Both the position numbers and the translations under genes were made by a program. Below, one piece after another: positions 1 through 6,551 of a stretch of 38,032 nt of DNA (the first letter of the stretch is position 1; each line of letters begins with the position of its first letter). The stretch is from contig JAZROQ010000062.1 in the NCBI GenBank assembly GCA_045648765.1, positions 1 through 38,032 of the forward strand, given 5' to 3'. This stretch comes from RGIG3009 sp045648765. Lineage in GTDB: Bacteria > Bacillota > Clostridia > Oscillospirales > Acutalibacteraceae. Below the pieces are notes generated by a model. That model saw only the letters and a list, made by a program, of their open reading frames with translations. It was not told where the DNA came from and did not search any database.

Positions 1-4
1 CCGA

Positions 5-110
5 CCTGCAAAAGCAAAAATTTTTGTGTGAGAGGAAGCCGAAAAACGAAGGAATACTAACGTATTTCAAGTTTTGAGGCAAACTATCACCGGAAATTTT
101 CTTTTGCAGG
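5..110. repeat. Long imperfect hairpin element (possible small structured RNA or miniature repeat)
   Basis: Positions 5-14 (CCTGCAAAAG) are the exact reverse complement of 101-110. Pairing continues inward through 16-23 with 94-100. An inner stem pairs 38-40 with 78-80, followed by G-A/A-G mismatches, then A43-A46 with T72-T75. The apex is a 7-bp stem, 51-57 with 62-68, closed by loop TAAC. The whole 106 nt therefore folds as one long rod. It lies upstream of the S10 promoter and outside any convincing gene. It could be the terminator-proximal part of an upstream unit, a small RNA, or a dispersed miniature element. Only one copy occurs in this window. The strand is undetermined. Confidence 0.5.
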
Positions 111-187
111 CGTAAAGAGTTCGGCTCCCGCCAGCCTAACTATTATACACGAAAAAAAAGGCTTTGTCTATACCATAATTATATAGT

Positions 188-216
188 AAAAAAAAATTTA
201 AAAAAACCGAAAAAAA
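188..216 (+). promoter_or_regulatory. Phased A-tracts (UP-element-like) upstream of the S10 promoter
   Basis: Three A-runs (188-196, 200-206 and 210-216) have centres about 10-11 bp apart, so they fall on one face of the helix directly upstream of the -35 box at 220. Such in-phase A-tracts bend DNA and commonly act as UP elements that bind the alpha C-terminal domain at very strong promoters. The effect on expression is inferred. Confidence 0.55.
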
Positions 217-219
217 GAC

Positions 220-248
220 TTGATTTTTCCAAAAGGTTGTTGTAAAAT
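220..248 (+). promoter_or_regulatory. Sigma-A-type promoter of the ribosomal superoperon
   Basis: The -35 box TTGATT (220-225) is separated by exactly 17 bp from the -10 box TAAAAT (243-248). Transcription would start near 255, giving a leader of about 360 nt before rpsJ. The A-tracts just upstream support a strong promoter. No comparably good promoter was seen later in the operon. Confidence 0.75.
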
Positions 249-254
249 GGTTAG

Positions 255-616
255 GCATGATTATGCGGGGTAGGATAACTATGCCCTTTTTGCAGTATCA
301 TGCAGACTGCACGATATGCGATGACGCGGGAGGTTGCGGCCGCAAACGGTCGGTTTTTCCGCTGAGTATGTCCGATTTCAAACCGGGCGACAAGGAATAG
401 CTGTAAGGAGCAAAATGAACGGGGCAGAGAGTTGCACTCTGTTTCGGCGTGCTTGCGACGCGCATTTTGCCTTATGTCTTTCAAGACGCTTACAACTGCA
501 CCCGGAGCTTGGAACCCACAGGCATCCGGTTTTAAAATGCCGGTGTTGGAACACCCGGCACAGTGTGCAGTTTTGGCGTCGCCCGCCAACTCAAAAAAAT
601 TAAGGAGGCGTTTTTA
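255..616 (+). promoter_or_regulatory. Long structured 5' leader of the S10 operon
   Basis: These roughly 360 nt precede rpsJ and show no convincing protein gene but many short self-complementary pieces. Examples are a 12-nt perfect palindrome at 334-345, a CAGAG/CTCTG hairpin around 424-440, and a strong GC hairpin at 538-560 (TGCCGG...CCGGCA with loop GG). Long leaders before S10-type operons are commonly autoregulatory: in E. coli, L4 binds the S10 leader. This leader is not recognisably the E. coli one. Regulation by a ribosomal protein is an inference from position and length. Confidence 0.5.
415..603 (+). other. Possible 62-codon leader reading frame
   Basis: AAGGAG at 405-410 precedes an ATG at 415 by only 4 nt. 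The frame stays open to TAA at 601-603, which overlaps the AAGGAGG (602-608) used by rpsJ. That layout would couple leader translation to S10 initiation. The encoded peptide is rich in Cys, His, Arg and Trp and resembles no family I recognise, so it may just be an open frame across structured RNA. Low confidence that a peptide is made. Confidence 0.22.
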
Positions 617-928
617 GTGGCAGTCAAAGAAAAAATCCGTATTCGTATCAAAGGGTATGACCATCATTTGGTGGACCAATCCGCCGAAAAGATTGTTGAA
701 ACCGCTCGCCGTACCGGCGCTCGCGTTTCCGGTCCTGTCCCGCTCCCGACCGAGAAGGAAGTTGTTACCATTTTGCGCGCTGTGCACAAATACAAAGATT
801 CTCGTGAACAATTTGAATCTCGTACGCACAAACGCTTGATTGACATCCTTCGTCCGTCAAACAAAACAGTTGAAGCCCTGATGGGGCTTGAACTCCCCGC
901 CGGCGTGGAAATCGAAATCAAACTGTAA
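617..928 (+). CDS. rpsJ: 30S ribosomal protein S10
   Basis: S10 is a small-subunit head protein that also works as the transcription antitermination factor NusE. The 103-residue product has the usual family length and the conserved RIRIKGYDHHLVDQS beginning, the central PLPT segment and the RTHKRLIDI loop. I chose GTG 617 because AAGGAGG lies 8 nt upstream and the family starts exactly there. An in-frame ATG at 563 would add unrelated residues translated from the leader hairpin. It is the first gene of the superoperon, followed by a 97-nt structured spacer before rplC. Confidence 0.96.
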   Translation: MAVKEKIRIRIKGYDHHLVDQSAEKIVETARRTGARVSGPVPLPTEKEVVTILRAVHKYKDSREQFESRTHKRLIDILRPSNKTVEALMGLELPAGVEIEIKL

Positions 929-975
929 TGCCGGTTTGACGAGGTGAATTCCTCGGTTCTGCAAGGCGAGGTCAT

Positions 976-1002
976 GTTCCCAAGCACCATTTGGTGGGGA
1001 AC
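976..1002 (+). promoter_or_regulatory. rpsJ-rplC intercistronic hairpin
   Basis: GTTCCC (976-981) pairs with GGGAAC (997-1002), and CACC (985-988) pairs with GGTG (993-996), with an AAG bulge and loop ATTT. The hairpin sits just before the rplC ribosome-binding site AAGGAGG (1011-1017) and has no T-tract, so it is not a terminator. A GAGG/CCTC hairpin lies upstream in the same spacer, near 941-954. A role in translation control or mRNA processing is possible but unproven. Confidence 0.5.
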
Positions 1003-1025
1003 CAATAACCAAGGAGGTATAGACT

Positions 1026-1658
1026 ATGCAAAAAGGCATCATCGGTAAGAAAATCGGCATGACGCAGATTTTCGACGAAAAGGGCAATGTCGTTCCGGTT
1101 ACGGTAATTGAAGCCGGTCCGTGCGTCGTTGTTCAAAAGAAAACCGCAGAAAACGACGGCTATGCCGCTGTTCAACTCGGTTTTGGCGACATCGCTGTCG
1201 GTAAGGTCAACAAACCCATGAAGGGTCACTTCGACAAAGCTGACGTAGCTCCCAAAAAGGCGCTTCGTGAGTTCCGCTTCGAAGATTGCGACGCTTATAA
1301 CGTTGGCGACATCGTAAAGGCAGACACCTTTGCAAACGGCGACCAAGTCGACGTGGTGGGTGTCAGCAAAGGTAAAGGCTATGCCGGCGCTATCAAACGC
1401 TGGAATCACAGCCGCTTAAAAGAAACTCACGGTACGGGTCCTGTTGCCCGCCATGCCGGCTCGTTGGGAGCCTGTTCTTCGCCTTCCCGTGTTTACAAAG
1501 GCATGAAAGCCGCCGGACATTTAGGTGCTGAACGTGTTACCGTTCAAAACTTGAAGGTCGTGAAAGTTGACGTGGAGAACAATTTAATCGCCATTCATGG
1601 TGCCGTTCCCGGCCCGCGCGGCGGCTTGATTTTAATCTCCGATTCCGTCAAAGCGTAA
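1026..1658 (+). CDS. rplC: 50S ribosomal protein L3
   Basis: L3 is an early-assembly 23S rRNA-binding protein near the peptidyl transferase centre. The 210-residue product begins with the typical MQKGIIGKKIGMTQIF and carries the central loop with GKGYAGAIKRW and HGTGPVARHAGS, which reaches into the rRNA core. It ends with the conserved GPRGGLILI. Length is normal. The ATG is preceded by AAGGAGGT. It is followed by rplD after 19 nt, the standard S10-operon order. Confidence 0.97.
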   Translation: MQKGIIGKKIGMTQIFDEKGNVVPVTVIEAGPCVVVQKKTAENDGYAAVQLGFGDIAVGKVNKPMKGHFDKADVAPKKALREFRFEDCDAYNVGDIVKADTFANGDQVDVVGVSKGKGYAGAIKRWNHSRLKETHGTGPVARHAGSLGACSSPSRVYKGMKAAGHLGAERVTVQNLKVVKVDVENNLIAIHGAVPGPRGGLILISDSVKA

Positions 1659-1677
1659 GGGAAGGAGGATTTTACTA

Positions 1678-2301
1678 ATGGCTACTGTATCTACTTTTGA
1701 CATGAACGGCAAACAAACCGGTACTTTGGAAGTGGCAGATTCCGTTTTCGGTATCACCCCTAACGCTACTGTGTTGCACAGCGCCGTTGTCAATTACTTA
1801 GCAAATCAGCGTCAAGGAACCCAATCAACCCTTACTCGTTCTGAAGTACGGGGCGGCGGCAAAAAGCCGTGGCGTCAAAAGGGAACCGGTCACGCTCGCC
1901 AAGGTTCCACTCGTGCTCCTCAATGGACTCACGGTGGTATTGCGCTCGGTCCCAAACCGCGCAGCTACAGCTATGTGTTACCTAAAAAAGTGCGTCGCTT
2001 GGCACTTAAATCGGCTTTCTCCTCCAAGGTGATCGCCGGCGAAATGTTAGTGCTTGACGATTTGATCATGGAATCCATCAAAACCAAAACGATTGCTACC
2101 ATGCTCAAAGCTTTGGAAGCAAAGAAAAAAGTTTTGTTGGTGCTCCCCGAAAAGAACGACACCGTCGTTTTGTCGGCTCGCAACATTCCGGGTGTCAAAA
2201 CCGCATTGGTAAACACCTTGAACGTCTACGATGTATTAAACTGCGATACTTTCATTGTTGTGAAAGATGCTGTTGCACAAATTGAGGAGGTGTACGCATA
2301 A
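1678..2301 (+). CDS. rplD: 50S ribosomal protein L4
   Basis: L4 (207 residues) binds domain I of 23S rRNA and lines the exit tunnel. The long basic extended loop is visible as RGGGKKPWRQKGTGHARQGS, followed by PQWTHGG, both hallmarks of the family. In E. coli L4 is the autoregulator of the S10 operon, which makes the long leader upstream of rpsJ interesting. The stop codon overlaps the rplW start by one base (TAATG), and the rplW ribosome-binding site GAGGAGGTG lies inside this gene, so the two are translationally coupled. Confidence 0.97.
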   Translation: MATVSTFDMNGKQTGTLEVADSVFGITPNATVLHSAVVNYLANQRQGTQSTLTRSEVRGGGKKPWRQKGTGHARQGSTRAPQWTHGGIALGPKPRSYSYVLPKKVRRLALKSAFSSKVIAGEMLVLDDLIMESIKTKTIATMLKALEAKKKVLLVLPEKNDTVVLSARNIPGVKTALVNTLNVYDVLNCDTFIVVKDAVAQIEEVYA

Positions 2302-2591
2302 TGGATGCTCGTGACATCATTATCGCGCCGGTCATCACTGAAAAAGCTGTGGCGGCGCTTTCGGAAAAGAAGTACACGTTCCGCGTGAAAAAAGACGCAA
2401 ACAAAATTGAGATTGCCAAAGCGGTGGAAGAAATTTTCGACGTAAACGTTGCGAAAGTTAACACCATCAACATGAAAGGCCATCTTCGCCGCATGGGTCG
2501 TAACGAAGGTTACACTTCCGATTGGAAAAAAGCCATTGTTACTTTGAAACCCGACTCCAAGACCATCGAATTCTTCGACGGTATGTTTTAA
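2301..2591 (+). CDS. rplW: 50S ribosomal protein L23
   Basis: L23 (96 residues) sits at the tunnel exit and docks trigger factor and SRP. The family features DIIIAPVITEKA near the N-terminus, YTFRVKKDANKIEI, and the loop around MKGHLRRMGR are all present, and the length is typical. The start codon shares one base with the rplD stop. Downstream is a 109-nt spacer containing a strong hairpin, the longest break in this part of the operon. Confidence 0.96.
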   Translation: MDARDIIIAPVITEKAVAALSEKKYTFRVKKDANKIEIAKAVEEIFDVNVAKVNTINMKGHLRRMGRNEGYTSDWKKAIVTLKPDSKTIEFFDGMF

Positions 2592-2632
2592 TCGATAGCC
2601 GCCTGTAAGAAATTAAGGTCGCGGCAACGTAT

Positions 2633-2669
2633 GGGGTACCCTTCGTAAACGAAGAAGCGGCCGTACCCC
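2633..2669 (+). promoter_or_regulatory. rplW-rplB intercistronic double hairpin
   Basis: GGGGTAC (2633-2639) pairs with GTACCCC (2663-2669). Inside it, CTTCG (2641-2645) pairs with CGAAG (2650-2654) around a TAAA loop. No T-tract follows. It lies in the 109-nt gap before rplB, about 20 nt upstream of its weak ribosome-binding site (AGGAGAG, near 2686). It may be a processing site or a regulatory structure; it does not look like a terminator. Confidence 0.5.
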
Positions 2670-2700
2670 GCAAAGCCAAGAAATAGGAGAGTGAATCGGA

Positions 2701-3534
2701 ATGCCTACAAAAATTTATAAACCGACGTCTCCCGGACGGCGCGGAATGTCCGTTTTGGATTACAGCGCACTGTCCAAGGTGGCGCCGGAAAAGAGCCTGT
2801 TGGCTCCTCTGGCAAAAAAAGCCGGCCGTAACAGCTACGGTCGCATCACCGTTCGCCATCGTGGCGGCGGTAACCGCCGTAAATATCGTATTATCGACTT
2901 CAAACGTAACAAGCTGGATGTAAACGCCACCGTTATGACGTTGGAATACGATCCGAACCGCAGCGCAAACATTGCTTTGCTGCAATACGAAGACGGCGAA
3001 AAACGCTACATTGTAGCTCCCCAAGGTTTGTCGGTTGGTGACGTTGTCACTGCCGGTACCGGCGCTGATATCAAACCCGGTAACGCCTTGCCGCTTGCTA
3101 ACATCCCCACCGGTACTTTTATCCACAACTTGGAATTGTATCCGGGCAAAGGTGCTCAGCTTGCTCGTGCCGCCGGTGTGATGGCACAGCTTGTTGGTAA
3201 AGAAAACAACATGGCGATGGTTCGTTTGCCTTCCGGCGAAATGCGCAACATTCCGCTTAACTGCATGGCTACCATCGGTCAAGTCGGCAACCTCGAACAC
3301 GAAAACGTGAAAATCGGTAAAGCCGGCCGTAAACGCCACATGGGTTGGCGCCCGACCGTTCGCGGTTCGGTCATGAACCCCTGCGACCACCCGCACGGTG
3401 GTGGTGAAGGTAAATCGCCCATCGGTCGTCCCGGCCCGGTTACGCCCTGGGGTAAACCGGCATTGGGTTACAAGACCCGCAAACATCACAAAGCTTCTGA
3501 TAAATTTATCGTGAAGCGCCGCAACGGCAAGTAA
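2701..3534 (+). CDS. rplB: 50S ribosomal protein L2
   Basis: L2 (277 residues) is a universal large-subunit protein needed for subunit joining and peptidyl transfer. The N-terminal KIYKPTSPGRRGMSV, the RNA-binding RHRGGGNRRKYRIIDF, and the C-terminal GVMNPxDHPHGGGEGK-type segment (here RGSVMNPCDHPHGGGEG) with the key histidine are all readable. The length is standard. It opens the second half of the S10 unit after a structured spacer, and rpsS follows 21 nt downstream. Confidence 0.97.
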   Translation: MPTKIYKPTSPGRRGMSVLDYSALSKVAPEKSLLAPLAKKAGRNSYGRITVRHRGGGNRRKYRIIDFKRNKLDVNATVMTLEYDPNRSANIALLQYEDGEKRYIVAPQGLSVGDVVTAGTGADIKPGNALPLANIPTGTFIHNLELYPGKGAQLARAAGVMAQLVGKENNMAMVRLPSGEMRNIPLNCMATIGQVGNLEHENVKIGKAGRKRHMGWRPTVRGSVMNPCDHPHGGGEGKSPIGRPGPVTPWGKPALGYKTRKHHKASDKFIVKRRNGK

Positions 3535-3555
3535 ACGAAAGGAGATTCATTATTT

Positions 3556-3828
3556 ATGGGTAGAAGCGTAAAGAAGGGTCCTTTCGTACAGCCTGTTCTG
3601 TTGAAAAGGATTCAAGAAATGAACGAAGCCGGCGAAAAACGCATTTTGAAAACCTGGAGCCGCGCCTCCACGATTTTCCCGGATTTTGTCGGTCACACCA
3701 TCGCAGTGCATGACGGCCGCAAACATGTCCCGGTATATGTTACCGAAGATATGGTTGGTCACAAGTTGGGCGAATTTGCTCCGACTCGTACCTTCCGCGG
3801 TCACGTCGGTTCTAAAACTACGAAGTAA
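3556..3828 (+). CDS. rpsS: 30S ribosomal protein S19
   Basis: S19 (90 residues) forms a complex with S13 in the head of the small subunit, near the A-site tRNA. It starts MGRSVKKGPF and contains KTWSRASTIFPDFVGHTIAVHDGRKHVPVYV, split here only by family variation, and the terminal GEFAPTRTFRGH. An AAGGAGA ribosome-binding site lies upstream. Length and order are standard; rplV follows after 23 nt. Confidence 0.96.
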   Translation: MGRSVKKGPFVQPVLLKRIQEMNEAGEKRILKTWSRASTIFPDFVGHTIAVHDGRKHVPVYVTEDMVGHKLGEFAPTRTFRGHVGSKTTK

Positions 3829-3851
3829 GCGGTTGAAAGGAGAGTAACGTT

Positions 3852-4187
3852 ATGGAAGCAAGGGCGCAAGTAACACACGTCCGTATGTCCCCTCGCAAAG
3901 TGAAAATCGTTCTCGACCTCATCCGCAATAAACCGGTTGATGTCGCACTTGCGATTACACACAACATTTCCAAAGCTGCCGGTGAGCCGGTTGAGAAGTT
4001 GCTCAAATCGGCAGTGGCAAATGCGGAAAACAATCACAACATGGAACGTAGTAATTTGGTTGTTTCCGAATGCTTTGTATGCCCCGGCCCCATTCTGAAG
4101 CGTGTTCGTCCGCGAGCACAGGGTCGTGCGTTCCGCATTGAAAAGAGAACCTCACACATTACCCTTGTGCTCAAGGAAAAGGAATAA
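3852..4187 (+). CDS. rplV: 50S ribosomal protein L22
   Basis: L22 (111 residues) binds all six 23S rRNA domains, and its beta-hairpin lines the exit tunnel at the macrolide site. The N-terminal VRMSPRKVKIVLDLIRNKPV and the hairpin region KRVRPRAQGRAFRIEKRTSH are clear. Length is typical. AAAGGAGAG precedes the start, and rpsC follows after 20 nt with a strong GAAGGAGGAGG site. Confidence 0.96.
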   Translation: MEARAQVTHVRMSPRKVKIVLDLIRNKPVDVALAITHNISKAAGEPVEKLLKSAVANAENNHNMERSNLVVSECFVCPGPILKRVRPRAQGRAFRIEKRTSHITLVLKEKE

Positions 4188-4207
4188 GCGAAGGAGGAGG
4201 ACAAATC

Positions 4208-4873
4208 ATGGGACAAAAAGTCAATCCCCACGGTTTACGTGTTGGCGTAATTAAGGATTGGAGTTCCCGCTGGTTCGTGAAAAAGAACCAAATGGGCGAC
4301 ACCATTTATTCCGATTACAAATTACGCACTTATTTAAAGAAAACGTTGTATGCTGCCGGCATCTCGAAAATCGAGATCGAACGTGACGCTACACGTGTTC
4401 GTGTTAACATTCACTGTGCAAAACCCGGCTTGGTTATCGGCAAGGGCGGCGCGGAAATTGAAAAACTCCGCCAAACTTGCGAAGCTATGCTCGGCAAAGC
4501 CACTTTGGTAAACATTGTGGAAATCAAAACTCCGGATGCGGATGCACAGTTGGTTGCCGAAAACATTGCTCAACAATTGGAAAAACGTATTTCCTTCCGC
4601 CGTGCTATGAAACAATGCATCGGTCGTGCAATGAAACTCGGTGTCAGAGGTATCAAAACGCAAGTTTCCGGTCGTTTAGGCGGTGCGGATATCGCGCGTG
4701 TTGAACAATACCACGAAGGTACCATTCCGCTGCAAACCTTGCGTGCGGATATCGATTATGGTTTCGCAGAAGCTAACACCACCTATGGCCGTATCGGCAT
4801 CAAAGTGTGGATTTACCGCGGCGAAGTGCTCGCCGGTGTTGCGAAGCCCCGTCGGGAAGGAGGCCGCAAATAA
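4208..4873 (+). CDS. rpsC: 30S ribosomal protein S3
   Basis: S3 (221 residues) forms the mRNA entry site together with S4 and S5. The start MGQKVNPHGLRVGVIKDW, the KH-domain signature LVIGKGGAEIEKLR and the C-terminal domain ending in GVAKPRREGG are all present. Its stop shares one base with the rplP start (TAATG), and the rplP ribosome-binding site GGAAGGAGG lies within the last codons, so the two are coupled. Confidence 0.97.
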   Translation: MGQKVNPHGLRVGVIKDWSSRWFVKKNQMGDTIYSDYKLRTYLKKTLYAAGISKIEIERDATRVRVNIHCAKPGLVIGKGGAEIEKLRQTCEAMLGKATLVNIVEIKTPDADAQLVAENIAQQLEKRISFRRAMKQCIGRAMKLGVRGIKTQVSGRLGGADIARVEQYHEGTIPLQTLRADIDYGFAEANTTYGRIGIKVWIYRGEVLAGVAKPRREGGRK

Positions 4874-5301
4874 TGCTGTTACCGAAAAGAGTAAAATATC
4901 GTCGTGTGCAAAGAGGCCGCCTTACCGGCAAGGCGCTGCGCGGCAACAAAGTCAACTACGGTGATTTCGGTTTGGTGGCTTTGGAACCCGCTTGGATCAA
5001 ATCCAACCAAATCGAAGCAGCTCGTATTGCTATGACTCGTTACATCAAACGTGGCGGTCAAGTTTGGATCAAAATTTTCCCTGACAAACCGGTTACGGAA
5101 AAACCGGCCGAAACTCGAATGGGTTCCGGTAAAGGTTCGCCTGAATACTGGGTTGCCGTGGTAAAACCGGGCCGCGTGATGTTCGAAATCGCCGGTGTTC
5201 CGGAGGAAACTGCCCGCGAAGCTATGCGACTCGCAGCCAACAAGCTGCCCATCAAATGCAAATTCGTTTGCAAGGAAGAAATGGACGGTGAGCAGAAATG
5301 A
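4873..5301 (+). CDS. rplP: 50S ribosomal protein L16
   Basis: L16 (142 residues) helps place the A-site tRNA on the large subunit. The true start is ATG 4873, giving MLLPKRVKYRRVQRGR, the exact family N-terminus. An upstream in-frame ATG at 4807 lies inside rpsC and would add non-homologous residues. WIKIFPDKPVTEKPAETRMGSGKG is the conserved core, spanning about residues 62-85. The ATGA overlap at the end couples it to rpmC. Confidence 0.96.
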   Translation: MLLPKRVKYRRVQRGRLTGKALRGNKVNYGDFGLVALEPAWIKSNQIEAARIAMTRYIKRGGQVWIKIFPDKPVTEKPAETRMGSGKGSPEYWVAVVKPGRVMFEIAGVPEETAREAMRLAANKLPIKCKFVCKEEMDGEQK

Positions 5302-5513
5302 AGTCCACAGAAATTCAAAAAATCCGTGAATTGAACGAAGTTGAGTTGGAAAAACGTCTTGCGGACCTCAAAAAGGAACTGTTCAACCTGAGATTCCAAC
5401 ACGCTATCAATCAACTTGACAATCCGATGCGTCTGAAAGCTGTTAAAAAAGAAATCGCTGTCGTGAAAACCATTATTCGCGAGAACGAACTCAAAAACAG
5501 CGCAGAAGCGTAA
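5298..5513 (+). CDS. rpmC: 50S ribosomal protein L29
   Basis: L29 (71 residues) is a small two-helix protein beside L23 at the tunnel exit. The family pattern ELNEVELEKRLADLKKELFNLRFQ, then a second helix with NPMRLKAVKKEIA, is clear. The start ATG overlaps the rplP stop by four bases (ATGA). No strong ribosome-binding site of its own is visible, so it probably relies on re-initiation after rplP. Confidence 0.95.
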   Translation: MKSTEIQKIRELNEVELEKRLADLKKELFNLRFQHAINQLDNPMRLKAVKKEIAVVKTIIRENELKNSAEA

Positions 5514-5531
5514 CGGAAGGGAGGAAACATT

Positions 5532-5789
5532 GTGAGCGAACGGAATCTTAGAAAAACTCGGACCGGTATCGTTGTCAGTGACAAAATGGATAAAACTGTT
5601 GTTGTTGCTATCGAAGACAATGTCCGTCATCCGTTGTACAAGAAAATTATTAAACATACCGTGAAGCTGAAAGCCCACGATGAAAATAACGAGTGCCGCG
5701 TTGGCGACCGCGTTATGGTAATGGAAACCCGCCCGTTGTCCAAAGACAAACATTGGCGCGTTTCGCAAATCATCGAGAAGGCAAAATAA
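5532..5789 (+). CDS. rpsQ: 30S ribosomal protein S17
   Basis: S17 (85 residues) is a primary 16S rRNA-binding protein with an OB fold. RKTRTGIVVSDKMDKTVVV and the later CRVGDRVMVMETRPLSKDKHWRV are diagnostic. It uses GTG as start at 5532, preceded by GGAAGGGAGG. Order rpmC-rpsQ-rplN is standard, with 29 nt before rplN. Confidence 0.95.
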   Translation: MSERNLRKTRTGIVVSDKMDKTVVVAIEDNVRHPLYKKIIKHTVKLKAHDENNECRVGDRVMVMETRPLSKDKHWRVSQIIEKAK

Positions 5790-5818
5790 GTCGGTTAATC
5801 TGAAAGGAGGAACACACT

Positions 5819-6187
5819 GTGGTACAACAGCAGACCTACCTCAAAGTTGCCGACAACACCGGCGCGAAGGAGCTTATGTGTATTCGCGTTCTCGGTGGTT
5901 CCGGCCGGAGGTATGCAAATATCGGCGATGTCGTGGTTGCTTCTGTTAAAAAAGCAGCACCCGGCGGCGTTGTGAAAAAGGGCGATGTGGTGAAAGCCGT
6001 TATCGTTCGTACAGTGAAAGGCGTTCGTCGTGAAGACGGTACTTATATCCGTTTTGACGAAAACGCAGCCGTCATCATTCGTGATGACAAAAACCCCAGA
6101 GGTACTCGTATCTTTGGGCCGGTGGCAAGAGAATTGAGAGAAAAAGATTATCTCAAAATCCTTAGCCTTGCCCCCGAAGTGCTGTAA
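5819..6187 (+). CDS. rplN: 50S ribosomal protein L14
   Basis: L14 (122 residues) lies at the subunit interface and contacts 16S rRNA. The start MVQQQTYLKVADNTGAKELMCIRVLGG, the central VKKGDVVKAVIVRT and the end IFGPVARELR are all as expected. The start codon is GTG, preceded by AAAGGAGG. It ends 14 nt before the chosen rplX start. Confidence 0.96.
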   Translation: MVQQQTYLKVADNTGAKELMCIRVLGGSGRRYANIGDVVVASVKKAAPGGVVKKGDVVKAVIVRTVKGVRREDGTYIRFDENAAVIIRDDKNPRGTRIFGPVARELREKDYLKILSLAPEVL

Positions 6188-6201
6188 TGGGAGGTACCGA
6201 A

Positions 6202-6534
6202 ATGAGTAACAAACTTCATGTGAAAAAAGGCGATACCGTTCTCATCATCAGCGGTGATGACCGTGGCAACAAAGGTAAAGTGTTGGAGGTCAGCCCCAAA
6301 GAGGGAAAGGTTATTGTCGAAGGTTTGAACATGGTGAAAAAACATGTTAAACCCCGCAAAATGGGCGACAACGGCGGTATCGTTGAAGCCGAAGGCGCTT
6401 TGTACGCTTGCAAGGTAAAGGTTATTTGCCCTGCTTGTAAAGAGCCTGTCCGTGTTGCTTATAAAAAAGTTGCCGGTGACGATGGCAAATCTCGCTCGGT
6501 TCGCATTTGCAGAAAATGCGGCGAGACACTGTAA
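6202..6534 (+). CDS. rplX: 50S ribosomal protein L24
   Basis: L24 (110 residues) starts large-subunit assembly through its KOW domain. KLHVKKGDTVLIISGDDRG is the KOW signature, and the C-terminal part has a four-cysteine pair set (C76, C79, C103, C106) common in Gram-positive L24 and probably binding zinc. I prefer ATG 6202, preceded by GGGAGG, over the ATG at 6187 that overlaps the rplN stop, because family members begin with a short residue stretch before VKKGD. Confidence 0.94.
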   Translation: MSNKLHVKKGDTVLIISGDDRGNKGKVLEVSPKEGKVIVEGLNMVKKHVKPRKMGDNGGIVEAEGALYACKVKVICPACKEPVRVAYKKVAGDDGKSRSVRICRKCGETL

Positions 6535-6551
6535 GGAGGAGGGACATACAA

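Noticed and set aside
334..345. The perfect 12-nt palindrome TTGCGGCCGCAA in the leader as a protein-binding operator
   Set aside because: It lies about 80 nt downstream of the transcription start in a leader full of short stems, so RNA structure or chance is more likely.
251..589. A 112-codon minus-strand frame across the S10 leader
   Set aside because: It runs against the promoter and structured leader, has no ribosome-binding site and no recognisable protein features.
2539..3489. A 316-codon open frame on the minus strand opposite rplB
   Set aside because: It is the antisense shadow of a highly conserved gene with codon bias that removes stops on the other strand; no ribosome-binding site or family match.
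6187..6201. Upstream ATG for rplX overlapping the rplN stop
   Set aside because: The ATG at 6202 has a better-placed GGGAGG and fits the family N-terminus; the five extra residues are not conserved.
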